From: Candidatus Melainabacteria bacterium SSGW_16
GTDB taxonomy: Bacteria > Cyanobacteriota > Vampirovibrionia > 2-02-FULL-35-15
Assembly: GCA_004769085.1 (NCBI GenBank)
Contig: DUDS01000010.1
Span: forward strand, 64,688-128,687
Direction of reading: 5' to 3'
Length of the DNA: 64,000 bases
Position numbers and translations under genes: made by a program. This document shows positions 1-9,162 of this stretch, piece after piece; within the stretch, counting starts at the first letter, position 1; each line of letters opens with the position of its first letter. The notes beneath the pieces were generated by a model, which saw nothing but the letters and a program-made list of their open reading frames with translations, did not search any database and was not told the origin of the DNA.

Positions 1-2
1 TA

Positions 3-635
3 ATAGAAGCAAAGGAAGAAAAAATTAAGAAAGAAATGAAAAATAAAAAAGAAGATGAAAACAAACCTTCTTTAAAAGACCTTGAGTTTGGTAAAAACTT
101 TAATAATTCAGAAGCTGCTAGAGAAGCAAGAAATAGAAGGAGTGAAGAATTAAGAAGAGAAAAACTAAATAAAGTTATTGAAGAAGCTCTCCCTGCAATT
201 GCATTTGGTCAAATACTAGAAAACGCTGATATAGGATATTTACTTTTAATCTTAACTTCGAACGAAATTGGATTAACACATCCAGATGATAGTGTTAGAG
301 AAGGCACAGTAAATATAATTTCTACTTTAATAAAAGCCATACTGACAAATATGGAACAAGAAATCCAAAAGAACGTTTTATTTTTACCACAAGATGTAGA
401 TATTAAAAATTATACACTTAATGGAGAAGAGCGAATTGATGAAAAGCCTAAACCTACTTCAATAATAGATGAGGCGATTTTACTTTTACAATGTACTTCA
501 AGAGCTTTAAATATTAGTGGTTGCGGGCTACATGATCGCAATCCAAAAATAAATAGAAAGGCTAAAGATTTAGAAGATTTTGTTTTTGGTGCAGGTGCAA
601 AACTTAAAGCACTAAAAGATGAGCTACATGTATAA
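3..635 (+). CDS. Hypothetical charged protein, probably 5'-truncated by the window edge
   Basis: I do not recognise this protein. The first ATG is at 36 and gives 199 residues, but the same frame stays open back to base 3 with equally Lys/Glu-rich codons, and there is no clear Shine-Dalgarno before the ATG, so the true start may lie outside the window. The first ~55 residues are very charged and probably helical. A more hydrophobic middle (ILENADIGYLLLILTS, about residues 60-75) follows, then a mixed C-terminal half. No signal peptide or membrane segment is evident. It converges on the TusA-like gene with only 2 nt between stop codons. A phage-type or cytoplasmic structural protein is possible, but nothing in the sequence decides it. 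Confidence 0.7.
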   Translation: MEAKEEKIKKEMKNKKEDENKPSLKDLEFGKNFNNSEAAREARNRRSEELRREKLNKVIEEALPAIAFGQILENADIGYLLLILTSNEIGLTHPDDSVREGTVNIISTLIKAILTNMEQEIQKNVLFLPQDVDIKNYTLNGEERIDEKPKPTSIIDEAILLLQCTSRALNISGCGLHDRNPKINRKAKDLEDFVFGAGAKLKALKDELHV

Positions 636-637
636 AA

Positions 638-865
638 TTAACATTTTTTAATTGTAACCTTAAAATAATCTTTAACTTGAACTTGTTCTAATACCTGATG
701 TCCCTCTTCAAGCACACTATTTTTCACACTTTCAAAAGATTCACCAGGATCTAAAAGAACTTCAAGAGTCTGATTTGGTTTCATATCATCAAGTTTGATT
801 TTTGTTTTAACAAAATTTAAAGGACATTCTACTCCCCTTAAATCAATTTCATAATCAGGTTTCAT
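638..865 (-). CDS. TusA/SirA-family sulfur carrier protein
   Basis: 75 residues with the TusA-fold pattern DLRGVECPLN near the N-terminus (Cys14). In the family this cysteine carries persulfide sulfur for tRNA thiolation or other sulfur transfer. The family motif is CPxP; here the second Pro is Asn (CPLN), seen in more divergent members. It ends in a second cysteine (IKKC). It is the last gene of a minus-strand run rplY / Cys-rich protein / this gene, 6 nt after the preceding stop, so it is probably co-transcribed and translationally coupled. The partner enzyme cannot be named from the window. The family assignment is fairly sure; the substrate is unknown. Confidence 0.8.
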   Translation of the reverse strand: MKPDYEIDLRGVECPLNFVKTKIKLDDMKPNQTLEVLLDPGESFESVKNSVLEEGHQVLEQVQVKDYFKVTIKKC

Positions 866-871
866 ATTATT

Positions 872-1144
872 TCATTTCACCGGAAAACATTTATTAATAA
901 CGCACGAATCAGGAAGCGGGCATTCATCTCTGGTAATCATTTTTACCCATTCTTTCTTAAAACAATCCCTGCTTTGAATATAAGGATATATAAAATCAAA
1001 CAAACTATCCATAGACTGATCATGCAGTTTCGATAAACAGCTCAGGCAAAGTTGTTCTTCCACATACCCTAAAGCAAGATTAATGTTATATGCTCTTCTG
1101 CAAATATTGTTTCCACACTTTGGACAAGTAAAAGGGAATTCCAT
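872..1144 (-). CDS. Small cysteine-rich probable zinc-binding protein
   Basis: 90 residues with nine cysteines in clusters: CPKC plus C15 near the N-terminus, CLSC around residues 33-36, then a C-terminal set that includes CPLPDSC. The first two pairs could form a zinc ribbon; the remaining cysteines could bind a second metal or take part in thiol chemistry. No signal peptide, so probably cytosolic. It lies directly upstream of a TusA-like sulfur carrier (6-nt gap) and 23 nt downstream of rplY, which suggests a joint role with the sulfur carrier. I do not recognise the family; the metal-binding role is inferred from cysteine spacing only. Confidence 0.7.
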   Translation of the reverse strand: MEFPFTCPKCGNNICRRAYNINLALGYVEEQLCLSCLSKLHDQSMDSLFDFIYPYIQSRDCFKKEWVKMITRDECPLPDSCVINKCFPVK

Positions 1145-1167
1145 ATACTGTCTAAATTATTACAAAC

Positions 1168-1890
1168 TTACTTTTCTTTACCTTTTCCAGGCTTTTGCTC
1201 TGTGGCAGCTTTAGCAGCAGGAGCAGCCTTGGCAGCTGGAGCAGCTTCTTTACCAGCTGGAGCAGCTGCAACACCTTCAGCCGGTGTTACACCTTCAGTA
1301 GTTACTGCTGCTGCAACTTCCTTAACTTCTTCTATCTCATGTGTCTTTGCAATTTCTACCCTGGCAAGTACTTCATCAGGTTGATTTAAAATCACAATAT
1401 CATTGGATATTTTCAGATCTCTTGTGTGAATTCCTTGCCCGATTTCTACAATCTGCTCAAGACTAACATCTATTACATCAGGAATATCTTTCGGTAGACA
1501 CTGAATTTCAACTTCATTTAAACTCACAATTAAAACTCCGCCAGCAACTACAGCAGAGGAATGACCAGTGTAATTTAGAGATACTTTAACCTTAATTTTT
1601 TCATCACTTCTGATTTTATAAAATTCAATATTTAAAAAATTATCTCTTACAGGATCAACCTGCACATTTCTAATCAATACAGGAAATTTATCTCCGCCAT
1701 CAATTTCAATCTCATTAATATGAGAATATGCTCTATGTGGAATTAATGAGAATTCTTTAGCATTAACCTGTACTGATTTTGATTCATACCCATGACCATA
1801 AACAGTAGCAGGTACAAAACCACTTCGCCTTAATGCATTAGGCTTAGTATTATCTCGTGGTTTTACTTTAATTGTTAATGCTTTTGCCAT
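1168..1890 (-). CDS. rplY: 50S ribosomal protein L25 (CTC type)
   Basis: 240 residues. The N-terminal ~95 residues form the L25 domain that binds 5S rRNA in the large subunit. A TL5/CTC-type beta domain follows to about residue 185 (SLNEVEIQCLPKDIPDVIDV is typical). The last ~55 residues are an Ala/Pro/Lys/Glu-rich tail with repeated AAPAAKA-like units, probably disordered. The Met start gives the usual MAKALTIKVKPRD-type beginning. A plausible sigma70 promoter lies just upstream (1906-1933), leaving a very short leader. First gene of the run with the Cys-rich and TusA-like genes. Confidence 0.95.
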   Translation of the reverse strand: MAKALTIKVKPRDNTKPNALRRSGFVPATVYGHGYESKSVQVNAKEFSLIPHRAYSHINEIEIDGGDKFPVLIRNVQVDPVRDNFLNIEFYKIRSDEKIKVKVSLNYTGHSSAVVAGGVLIVSLNEVEIQCLPKDIPDVIDVSLEQIVEIGQGIHTRDLKISNDIVILNQPDEVLARVEIAKTHEIEEVKEVAAAVTTEGVTPAEGVAAAPAGKEAAPAAKAAPAAKAATEQKPGKGKEK

Positions 1891-1905
1891 ACCAGTAGAA
1901 ATTAT

Positions 1906-1933
1906 ATTTTATCCTAATCAAAGGGAAAATCAA
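1906..1933 (-). promoter_or_regulatory. Putative sigma70 promoter of rplY
   Basis: Read on the minus strand: TTGATT, 16-nt spacer, TAAAAT. The predicted transcript start is only about 8-10 nt from the rplY ATG at 1890. Motif match only. Confidence 0.45.
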
Positions 1934-1958
1934 GAAATATTTTGTATGGACGTTCCTT

Positions 1959-3149
1959 TTATACAACTGTAATAGGTATATTATCAACATTAGAAGAGTC
2001 TGCCCCGGCAAGCATGCCATGTTTTGACAAAGCAAGCCTGGCTAATCCAATTGGAAAAGAATTATCGTTGTACTGACCGTATATTGGATATCCACCCACC
2101 AAATCAGAGAATCTGCTATCTTCTCTTGTCCTCAAACCATGCATAAAAGTAAATGGTTCAAATCTTTTATCCACACTAGCTAATTTAGTACCTGCTTTAT
2201 TTACAGGGGTACCTCCTAAAAATGCACCTCTTGTTGGCATATCAGTTTGTAACTTGTGCCCGACATAAAGCCCTAAAAGCCTCTTCCACATAGCATCAGC
2301 AACTATACAGTGGATGCTCTCTCCACTTTCTGCTGCTTGTGAAATAACTGCACTTTTATCAATACCTGTCTGTGCAAGCCTGTCTCTTACACTGTCAGGC
2401 AAATTACGTTCTTTAATAAGTTCATGGATTAGAAGTGGTGTTTCTTCAGTAACCCTGAAGTCACTTCTATGATTGGTAAGTTCAATAAGAAAACTAAGAA
2501 TATCCTGAATTGCATCTCCTCTTAAAACCATTTCCTGTGTAATTTGATCTCCATCAGTATATTTATGCTGCATATAATGTAGTAAGAGTTCTTCAATATC
2601 ACTAGTAGGTTTAAAATTAGACTGTGCAAAAGGATCATGTCCACCTTCCGAAGGTCCTATTAACTCAACCTCTCCATTTGAAAGACTGTGTCCATATCCT
2701 AGTCCTGAACCAGCAGCTACTACAATCCTTCCACCAGAAGTACTAATACCTAATCCTTTATTAATTACAAAAGTTGAATCAGGATCAGAAGCTCTTACAA
2801 TATCAGCACCTGCAAGCATTGGTGGCATATCATTACAGAGAAATGCTTTTGAACCAGTGACATAAGTCAAAACATCTTCGTCTATATGGCAATTCAAATG
2901 AGTCATTGAGCAAACTTTTCCGTTTTTACCATCCTTAACAGGTCCTGCTGCACCTACTGAAACTAAGTCATATCTCCAAGGCACACGTGTTTTTATTAAT
3001 TCTGCAAAATCTTGACCTCTGGTATCTTCTTTAGAAATTTTTACTCTGGATGCACGATCAATCTGATATTTCCCATCTTCATATAAAACCTTATCAATCC
3101 TAGGTCCTGATGCACCAACGTTTATTGCAGCTACTGTTACAGATGACAT
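1959..3149 (-). CDS. Glucokinase-family protein with degenerate phosphate motif
   Basis: 396 residues related to bacterial glucokinase (ROK/Glk-like ASKHA fold). Visible family features: the AAGPVKDG segment, LCNDMPP with the Asn-Asp pair at the catalytic aspartate position, GSGLGYG for nucleotide binding, and SEGGHDPFAQ corresponding to the substrate-binding SEGGH of Glk. The N-terminal phosphate-1 motif, normally DIGGT, reads INVGASGPR (residues 9-17), so the Asp and the Gly-Gly-Thr are lost. It is about 60 residues longer than its neighbour at 3277-4299, which keeps all motifs. A good AAGGAGA Shine-Dalgarno precedes the ATG. It may act on a different sugar, be regulatory, or be inactive; the sequence alone does not say. 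Confidence 0.75.
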   Translation of the reverse strand: MSSVTVAAINVGASGPRIDKVLYEDGKYQIDRASRVKISKEDTRGQDFAELIKTRVPWRYDLVSVGAAGPVKDGKNGKVCSMTHLNCHIDEDVLTYVTGSKAFLCNDMPPMLAGADIVRASDPDSTFVINKGLGISTSGGRIVVAAGSGLGYGHSLSNGEVELIGPSEGGHDPFAQSNFKPTSDIEELLLHYMQHKYTDGDQITQEMVLRGDAIQDILSFLIELTNHRSDFRVTEETPLLIHELIKERNLPDSVRDRLAQTGIDKSAVISQAAESGESIHCIVADAMWKRLLGLYVGHKLQTDMPTRGAFLGGTPVNKAGTKLASVDKRFEPFTFMHGLRTREDSRFSDLVGGYPIYGQYNDNSFPIGLARLALSKHGMLAGADSSNVDNIPITVV

Positions 3150-3276
3150 ATTTTTCTCCTTAAATATAGTTATTTAAATCATGTTTTAAATCATATAACA
3201 TTAAAACATAGAATAAGTATGGTGAAAACGAGTAAAGATATTTGCTCTGACTAAATTTTCCAAACCTTAAACAGAT

Positions 3277-4299
3277 TTAATTTATAACAAGCTCTTTTTG
3301 ATCCTTAATGTGCATATTTAAAAAATTCCCACAACCAAGAAGAGGTACTTTGTCATTTAAAATTATTTTTACAGGTATATGAGAAATCATTACAGAAAGC
3401 CTTCCTTTATGAGTAAATGCCTGCATAAAGCCACCTTCTTTTATTTTGTTTATTATTTTTGGAGCAATTCCTCCACCTACAAATACACCACCTGTTGTTA
3501 ATGCCTTTAATGCGAGGTTACCGGCTTCTGCACCATAAACAGATATAAACAAATCCAGCGCTTTCCCGCAACACTCATCTTTTTTGGACATGGCTACTTC
3601 TGAAATAACAGCACTTGGATCTTCTTTTTTTAACCTGTCAAGAAGCCAATCCGGTGTATTTTTATATTCAGTATCCTTAAAAAAGTTATAGACATTTAAT
3701 AAACCAGGACCCGAAAGAATTCTTTCATAACTTATCCGACCGTATTTATTTATAAGATAATTCAAAAGGTTAATTTCAATTTTATTTCTCGGTGCAAAAT
3801 CAGAATGCCCTCCTTCAGAAGCAGATGGTATGTATCGTTTTCCATCCCAAAATATTATTGACTCACCAAGACCAGTGCCTGCACTAATAAGGCACATATT
3901 CCCATGCTGTTGAGGTGTTCCTTCATTTAAAACATATACATCCTGTTCACTCAGAATTTCAATACCATGTGCAGCTGCTTCAAGATCATTAAGCAGAGAT
4001 ACATTTGCTGATTTTATATTTAACACTTCAGCAATTTTTTTTACATCTACAAGCCATGGAAGATTAGTAGCATCACACAATCCATCTTTTACAGGACCAG
4101 CCACGCCAAAGCATGCATGTGTCAGGGAATATTTAGTTTTTATATCCTGCTCAACAACATTTTTTACTATTGTTCGAAGACTGTCATAATCTTTACTTGA
4201 AAAACTTTTCTCATAAACTACATTAAACTTGTTTCCTGCTAGCGGTTCTAGAATTGATATATTTGTTTTTGTACCACCAATGTCACCGACTAAATACAT
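3277..4299 (-). CDS. glk: Glucokinase
   Basis: 340 residues; ATP-dependent phosphorylation of glucose to glucose-6-phosphate in the cytosol. Motifs: GDIGGTKT at the N-terminus (phosphate 1), VAGPVKDG, LLNDLEAAAHG with the catalytic Asp, SAGTGLGES, and SEGGHSDFAP for glucose binding. I chose the ATG at 4299, which gives the canonical MYLVGDIGG start and is preceded by AGAAGGG about 10 nt upstream. A longer frame from a TTG at 4359 adds 20 residues that do not belong to the family. The divergent paralogue is downstream on the same strand after a 127-nt gap. Confidence 0.93.
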   Translation of the reverse strand: MYLVGDIGGTKTNISILEPLAGNKFNVVYEKSFSSKDYDSLRTIVKNVVEQDIKTKYSLTHACFGVAGPVKDGLCDATNLPWLVDVKKIAEVLNIKSANVSLLNDLEAAAHGIEILSEQDVYVLNEGTPQQHGNMCLISAGTGLGESIIFWDGKRYIPSASEGGHSDFAPRNKIEINLLNYLINKYGRISYERILSGPGLLNVYNFFKDTEYKNTPDWLLDRLKKEDPSAVISEVAMSKKDECCGKALDLFISVYGAEAGNLALKALTTGGVFVGGGIAPKIINKIKEGGFMQAFTHKGRLSVMISHIPVKIILNDKVPLLGCGNFLNMHIKDQKELVIN

Positions 4300-4382
4300 T
4301 ATTTTATTTTCCCTTCTAATTTTAATAATTAATTTAGCACAAAAGGAGAATGTAAACAAATAACTGGCAAGTCAGTAAAGCC

Positions 4383-4440
4383 CATTTACCCATCAGGCTG
4401 AGCGACGAAGGGTCTGTCAGTTCTTGGATAGAGGGGCGAA
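4383..4440. repeat. Diverged partial copy of the radA-leader repeat
   Basis: This stretch between glk and typA resembles part of the palindromic element at 52841-52950. Shared positions include CATTTA, CGACG, GGG, TCAGTTC, TGG and GAGGGGC in the same order and spacing. It also contains CTGAGCGACGAAG, which resembles CTGAGCGnCGAAG read from the complement of the repeats at 6261 and 45531. It ends a few bases from the typA stop codon. Manual alignment; similarity is moderate. Confidence 0.4.
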
Positions 4441-4445
4441 GATTG

Positions 4446-6257
4446 TTAAGCAGTTTCCTTGCTGGCTGCTTTTCTTTTGTTTGGATCTAAAATTGCTTTT
4501 CTAAGTCGAATTGATTTTGGTGTAACTTCTACAAGTTCATCATTATTTATGTATTCCAGTGCTTCTTCTAACGACATTTTCACTGGTGGCGGTAAACCTT
4601 CCAAAACTTCAGCTCCAGCAGATCTGATATTTGTCAATTTTTTTGTTTTGCATACATTTACTTCCAAATCCTGTGGTTTATTGTTCTCACCAACAATCAT
4701 ACCTTCATAAACCTGGATACCAGGAGCTATAAAAAACTGTCCTCTGTCTAATGCATTTAATATTGCATATGAAGTACTAACACCGCTTTCATATGCAATA
4801 ATTACCCCATCTCTGGTTCTGCTAATATCACCTGCAAACTCTCTATACTCATAAAACGAATGGTTCATAATCCCTCTGCCTTTAGTCTGTCTGATAAATT
4901 CACTGCGATATCCTATTAGTCCTCGGGTAGGAACCTCAAACTCAAGTATAGTGATAGCTCCATCAGAATGCATGTTTTTTAACTCACCTTTTCTTTTTCC
5001 CATAGCCTGGATACAAGAACCAACAAACTCATCAGAAACATCCAGGATCAGGTTTTCATAAGGCTCAAAAATCTCATTATTTATTTTTTTTATAATAACT
5101 TCAGGTTTGCTAACCTGAAATTCATACCCTTCTCTTCTCATTGTTTCAATTAGAATACCTAAATGAAGTTCACCACGTCCGCTAACCAGCAACTTATCAG
5201 TAGAGCCTGTCTCTTCAATCCTTAATGCAACATTGCTTTCAAGTTCTTTAAAAAGTCTTTCTCTGAGCTGTCTTGAGGTAACATATTTCCCTTCCTGACC
5301 TGCAAATGGGCTGTCATTTACAGAGAAAGTCATTTGCATTGTAGGTTCATCAATTTTAATAAGTGCTAGTGCCTGCGGGTTTTCAATATCAGCAATTGTT
5401 TCACCAATATTTGCTTCAGGCAGTCCGCTGATTGCAACTATCATTCCACAGGATGCTGATTCAATTTCAACTTTCTTTAGATTTTCAAAACTAAACAATT
5501 TATATATTTTTTCTCTCTGTATAGATCCGTCTGACTTAATAAGGGCTACCTGTTGACCAGACTTTACTGAGCCATTATGTATCCGACCAATTAATATTCT
5601 CCCCAAATAATCACTATAGTCAATGCTTGTAATCTGAAACTGGAAAGGTTTATTTTCATCTCCAAGAGGTGGAGGCACATGATGAATAATCGTATCTAAA
5701 AGAGGTTTTATATCAACTGCTTCATGATCCACATTTAGTTTTGCCAAGCCTTTTAAACCACTTGCGTAAACTATAGGAAACTCTGACTGTGAATCACTGG
5801 CACCCAGTTCAATAAACAGGTCTAATGTCTGATCAATAACTTTATTTACACTTATGTTTTGTCTGTCAATTTTATTTATAACAAGTATAGGTCTTAAGCC
5901 TTTTTCCAGAGCTTTTTTTAAAACAAATCGTGTTTGTGGTTTTGTCCCTTCAAATGCATCAACAATTAAAAGGCATCCGTCGACCATTCCCAGAACTCGT
6001 TCTACTTCACCGCCAAAATCAGCATGCCCTGGAGTATCAACAATATTAATAAGATATTTTTCATAGTTAACAGCTGTATTTTTTGCCAGGATGGTAATTC
6101 CACGTTCTCTTTCAAGTTCATTAGAATCCATAATACATTCAGCAACTTCCTGATTTACACGAAAAGCTCCGGTGTACTTCAGGATTGAATCTACCAAAGT
6201 AGTTTTTCCATGATCAACATGTGCAATAATTGCAATATTTCTGATATTTTTATTCAT
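4446..6257 (-). CDS. typA: Ribosome-associated GTPase TypA/BipA
   Basis: 603 residues, the usual TypA length. Translation-factor GTPase that binds the 70S ribosome and supports 50S assembly and stress or cold growth. GTPase motifs: [10 protein letters not shown] (G1), RGITI (G2), DTPGHADF (G3), NKIDR (G4). EF-G-like domains follow, with the TypA-specific C-terminal region ([12 protein letters not shown] and the following segment). No Shine-Dalgarno is visible; the hairpin repeat at 6261-6349 lies 4 nt upstream of the ATG and would form the 5' leader. rmuC is further upstream on the same strand after a 205-nt gap that includes the repeat. Confidence 0.97.
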   Translation of the reverse strand: MNKNIRNIAIIAHVDHGKTTLVDSILKYTGAFRVNQEVAECIMDSNELERERGITILAKNTAVNYEKYLINIVDTPGHADFGGEVERVLGMVDGCLLIVDAFEGTKPQTRFVLKKALEKGLRPILVINKIDRQNISVNKVIDQTLDLFIELGASDSQSEFPIVYASGLKGLAKLNVDHEAVDIKPLLDTIIHHVPPPLGDENKPFQFQITSIDYSDYLGRILIGRIHNGSVKSGQQVALIKSDGSIQREKIYKLFSFENLKKVEIESASCGMIVAISGLPEANIGETIADIENPQALALIKIDEPTMQMTFSVNDSPFAGQEGKYVTSRQLRERLFKELESNVALRIEETGSTDKLLVSGRGELHLGILIETMRREGYEFQVSKPEVIIKKINNEIFEPYENLILDVSDEFVGSCIQAMGKRKGELKNMHSDGAITILEFEVPTRGLIGYRSEFIRQTKGRGIMNHSFYEYREFAGDISRTRDGVIIAYESGVSTSYAILNALDRGQFFIAPGIQVYEGMIVGENNKPQDLEVNVCKTKKLTNIRSAGAEVLEGLPPPVKMSLEEALEYINNDELVEVTPKSIRLRKAILDPNKRKAASKETA

Positions 6258-6260
6258 TTG

Positions 6261-6349
6261 TTACGCTGCGGTGCTGCTACGCAAACTCCTCGCTATTTTG
6301 ACTCATTATTCTTCGACGCTCAGATTTTCGCCTCGGAAAATCTTCGCTA
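6261..6349. repeat. Intergenic hairpin repeat, copy A
   Basis: About 89 nt starting TTACGCTGCG and ending CTTCGCTA. It contains a perfect 8-bp stem, AGATTTTC (6322-6329) with GAAAATCT (6336-6343), loop GCCTCG. It aligns with copy B at 45531-45610, where the same stem is AGGTTTTC/GAAAACCT, so the one stem difference is matched on both sides. It carries repeated GAGCGA/AGCGAA-type submotifs on the minus strand. It lies immediately before the typA start codon. Confidence 0.75.
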
Positions 6350-6462
6350 TTAGTTTTTGTCTAGCTCATATAAGATAATGGCGTTAATTCTCAAATTTGG
6401 TGGGAATTTTCATAAGAATTTTATATTTAAGTCATTTAAACCCTTTAAAAGGAGTATAAAAT

Positions 6463-7365
6463 TCATTTTTTAATATTATCGAGGTTTTTTAATTTATTTG
6501 AAAAATCCAACACTTCATTTCTAAGCAAGTCATATTTAGTCTTAGCATTAGTAATATGCTGACCCAATGTATTAAATTCAGGCAATAAATTTTCAAAACC
6601 TATTTTTATGTCATCAATACTGGAAAGTATCTTTTGTGCATTTTTCTCTAACTCATAGCCTCTAAGTCCAATTATAACGGTTGACAAGTATAAATAAAGT
6701 CCAAGCGGTGATACAGGGAAAACATGTTTATCTTTTGCATGCTGAAGAAGTTTTTCTTCTTTTAAGATAATTTCATAATAAACATTTTCTGCAGGAATAT
6801 ACATTAATGCAAAATCCATAGTTCCCTCTGAAGGAACAATATATTTTGAAGAAATATCATCAATATGCTTTTTAACATCTCTAATAAATTGAGAAGGTGT
6901 TTCATCCTGTCTGTTCTGAAAATATTTTTTAACCGAGTCAAGAGGAAATTTTGCATCAATACAAAGGATCTTTGAGTTCTGGAACCTTACAACCGCATCA
7001 ACAATATTACCTGTCTGAAATCTATGGTACATTTCATAATATTGAGAGGGTAAAATCTGAGATAATGCATTCTCAAGTAATAACTCTGAAAATGCACCTC
7101 TTAATTTTGGTGGTTTTAATACATCTTCCAGAGTTTTTATGCTTTGCCCAACATTTAATATATTTTCTGCCGTGGATTTAAGTTCTGAAAGCCTTTCATG
7201 AATATTAACTAATGTGTTTTGTGAGCCTTCCAAATGATTTGTATAAGAAGACTGAACATCTTTTAATTTATTTGATATTGAAATATTCAGCCGTATTAAA
7301 AGAAAGCCTAGAAAAATAGCAGAAACAATAACAATTATTAAAACAACAAAGTTTAAAATATCCAT
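6463..7365 (-). CDS. rmuC: RmuC-family DNA recombination protein
   Basis: 300 residues. One N-terminal membrane helix (about residues 5-27), then a coiled-coil stretch to about residue 85, then the conserved RmuC nuclease-like domain (KLRGAFSELLLENAL, VDAVVRF, CIDAKFPLD, YIPAENVYYEI). RmuC limits DNA inversion and repeat rearrangements in E. coli; the domain resembles restriction endonuclease folds. Shorter than E. coli RmuC (475 residues) because the coiled coil is short. Upstream on the same strand is the M32 peptidase pair, 74 nt away. Confidence 0.9.
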   Translation of the reverse strand: MDILNFVVLIIVIVSAIFLGFLLIRLNISISNKLKDVQSSYTNHLEGSQNTLVNIHERLSELKSTAENILNVGQSIKTLEDVLKPPKLRGAFSELLLENALSQILPSQYYEMYHRFQTGNIVDAVVRFQNSKILCIDAKFPLDSVKKYFQNRQDETPSQFIRDVKKHIDDISSKYIVPSEGTMDFALMYIPAENVYYEIILKEEKLLQHAKDKHVFPVSPLGLYLYLSTVIIGLRGYELEKNAQKILSSIDDIKIGFENLLPEFNTLGQHITNAKTKYDLLRNEVLDFSNKLKNLDNIKK

Positions 7366-7439
7366 ATAAATATTCTTTGGTTAGCTTAAGATCATGAATT
7401 AAATTTTACCAATCCTAGTATAGAGTTACAATTAATGTT

Positions 7440-9143
7440 TCATTTGATTAAAGGCTTAGGATCATCCAATAAATTTATTCCATAAATTAGACCATATTTT
7501 TGCTTAATATAGTCAATAAAATATTTTTCATTTACATCTTCACCTGATGCCATCTTAAGAATATCCCTTGCAGAATACATGGCACCATGCTTATGTATAT
7601 TTTCTCTAAGCCAGTCTTTAAGAACTTTCATATTTCCACTAGCAATCATTACATCAAGATCACCAATTCTTTCCTTTGCTGAATGATAAATTTGTGAAGC
7701 ATATATGTCACCAAGCAAGTAGGAAGGAAAGTATCCAAAATTTCCAGTAAACCAGTGGCTACATTGCAATACCCCCTCTTCATTGTTTTTAGGCTTAATA
7801 CCTATATATTTTTCTACTTTCATACCCCATACTTTTGGAACATCTTTAACTTGCAGTTTTCCTTCAATTAAATCTTTTTCAATTTCATACTGAATAATAT
7901 CATGCAAAGGAGATGTTAACTCATTTCCATTAGTTACTGTAGTTGGTTCAATCTTATTAATCGCTTGATAAAAAACTTCTAGCGAAATATTTTTAAGCTG
8001 CCCAGGAAATACTTTCTGCAATTTAGGATAAAAATTAATCCAGAATGGAAGACCCAATCCGATTATCGTTTCATATAATCTTGACTGAGATTCATCCATA
8101 CCATAAGAGGGTGAATTTGCTATAAATGAATTTTTAATTTCTGTATCATATCCCTGTGCATAAATTCCATGCCCTCCTTCGTGGAGGGTATATGCAATAA
8201 CACCAATTAAATCACTGTCCAAAGAAGTGGTCACTCTTATATCATTACCACCTAAACCAGTGCAAAACGGAGCATTTGATATATCAAATCTTCCTGCACT
8301 TAAGTCAAAACCAATATGCTCTAATATTTCTTTCACTAACTGCTTAAGTTTTTTTTCACTGTAATTTTTATCAAGAAAATCACTATCAATATTTTTTTCT
8401 GATTTTTTAACTGCTGCCAGGATAGAAATAAGTTCTCTTTTTATTTTTTCGGAAATCTTGTCTAGTTCCTTTGTAGTTATATCTGACTCATATTCACTAA
8501 GAAGAGCTTCATAAGGAGAATTTTTATATCCTATATATTCAGCTTCTTTTCGTTTTAAATTGACTATTTTTTCAAAGATCGGAATAATTTTCTTATAATC
8601 ACTTGTTTCATGAGCCTCATTCCATATCAGAGTTCCTCTAGCCTCTGCTTCTTCTAATTCTTCAACCAAACCAACTGGAATTTTCTTTTTTCTGTTATAT
8701 TCAGTCCTAAAGTCTCTTAATACAGCTTTATCAATATCACTCAATTTTTTAAGCATAGATTTACTCTCAAAATAATTCAAAAAGTCCTCAGCCTCCTTAG
8801 AAATAATTTTTTCATGATATATCTTTGCAGCAACTTTTATTTGCTTGACACGATCATCACTAGCTTTAACTGGCAGGTTTGTATACTGATCCCATCCAGC
8901 AAGCTCCTTTAAATTGTCAAGAGCGTTCAACTCACTTAAAAATGTTTTAAAATTTTCCAGTCTTTTTTGAAAAACTTCATTTTGGGTTTTTGTACGATTT
9001 AGAGCAGCAACCTTATTATTGTCAGGCACACCCGGTTCTGGTTTTTTGCAAACCAAACCATTGCTTTGAACTTTTTTCTTTCCACCAGGCGCACAAACAT
9101 GCTTGTGTTTAAGAGAAGTTGCCTGTGGTTCTATACGTGGCAT
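7440..9143 (-). CDS. M32-family metallocarboxypeptidase (paralogue 1)
   Basis: 567 residues of the carboxypeptidase Taq family, which removes C-terminal residues from peptides. Zinc motif HEGGH at 321-325. DIRVTT matches the family DxRxT motif. Deviations from family motifs as I know them: HES is DES (residues 350-352), the HPF motif reads APF, and the late GxxQDxHW motif reads GVLQCSHW, replacing the Asp by Cys. The first ~65 residues are a low-complexity Lys/Pro/Cys extension before the usual family start; no signal peptide. It directly follows its paralogue (19-nt gap), indicating tandem duplication and one transcript. Confidence 0.9.
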   Translation of the reverse strand: MPRIEPQATSLKHKHVCAPGGKKKVQSNGLVCKKPEPGVPDNNKVAALNRTKTQNEVFQKRLENFKTFLSELNALDNLKELAGWDQYTNLPVKASDDRVKQIKVAAKIYHEKIISKEAEDFLNYFESKSMLKKLSDIDKAVLRDFRTEYNRKKKIPVGLVEELEEAEARGTLIWNEAHETSDYKKIIPIFEKIVNLKRKEAEYIGYKNSPYEALLSEYESDITTKELDKISEKIKRELISILAAVKKSEKNIDSDFLDKNYSEKKLKQLVKEILEHIGFDLSAGRFDISNAPFCTGLGGNDIRVTTSLDSDLIGVIAYTLHEGGHGIYAQGYDTEIKNSFIANSPSYGMDESQSRLYETIIGLGLPFWINFYPKLQKVFPGQLKNISLEVFYQAINKIEPTTVTNGNELTSPLHDIIQYEIEKDLIEGKLQVKDVPKVWGMKVEKYIGIKPKNNEEGVLQCSHWFTGNFGYFPSYLLGDIYASQIYHSAKERIGDLDVMIASGNMKVLKDWLRENIHKHGAMYSARDILKMASGEDVNEKYFIDYIKQKYGLIYGINLLDDPKPLIK

Positions 9144-9162
9144 AGAGATTATTTTTTCTCAT

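Noticed and set aside
1195..1389. Plus-strand Ala- and Ser-rich reading frames opposite the rplY tail
   Set aside because: They are the complement of the Ala/Pro/Lys low-complexity tail of rplY, with no start signal or homology.
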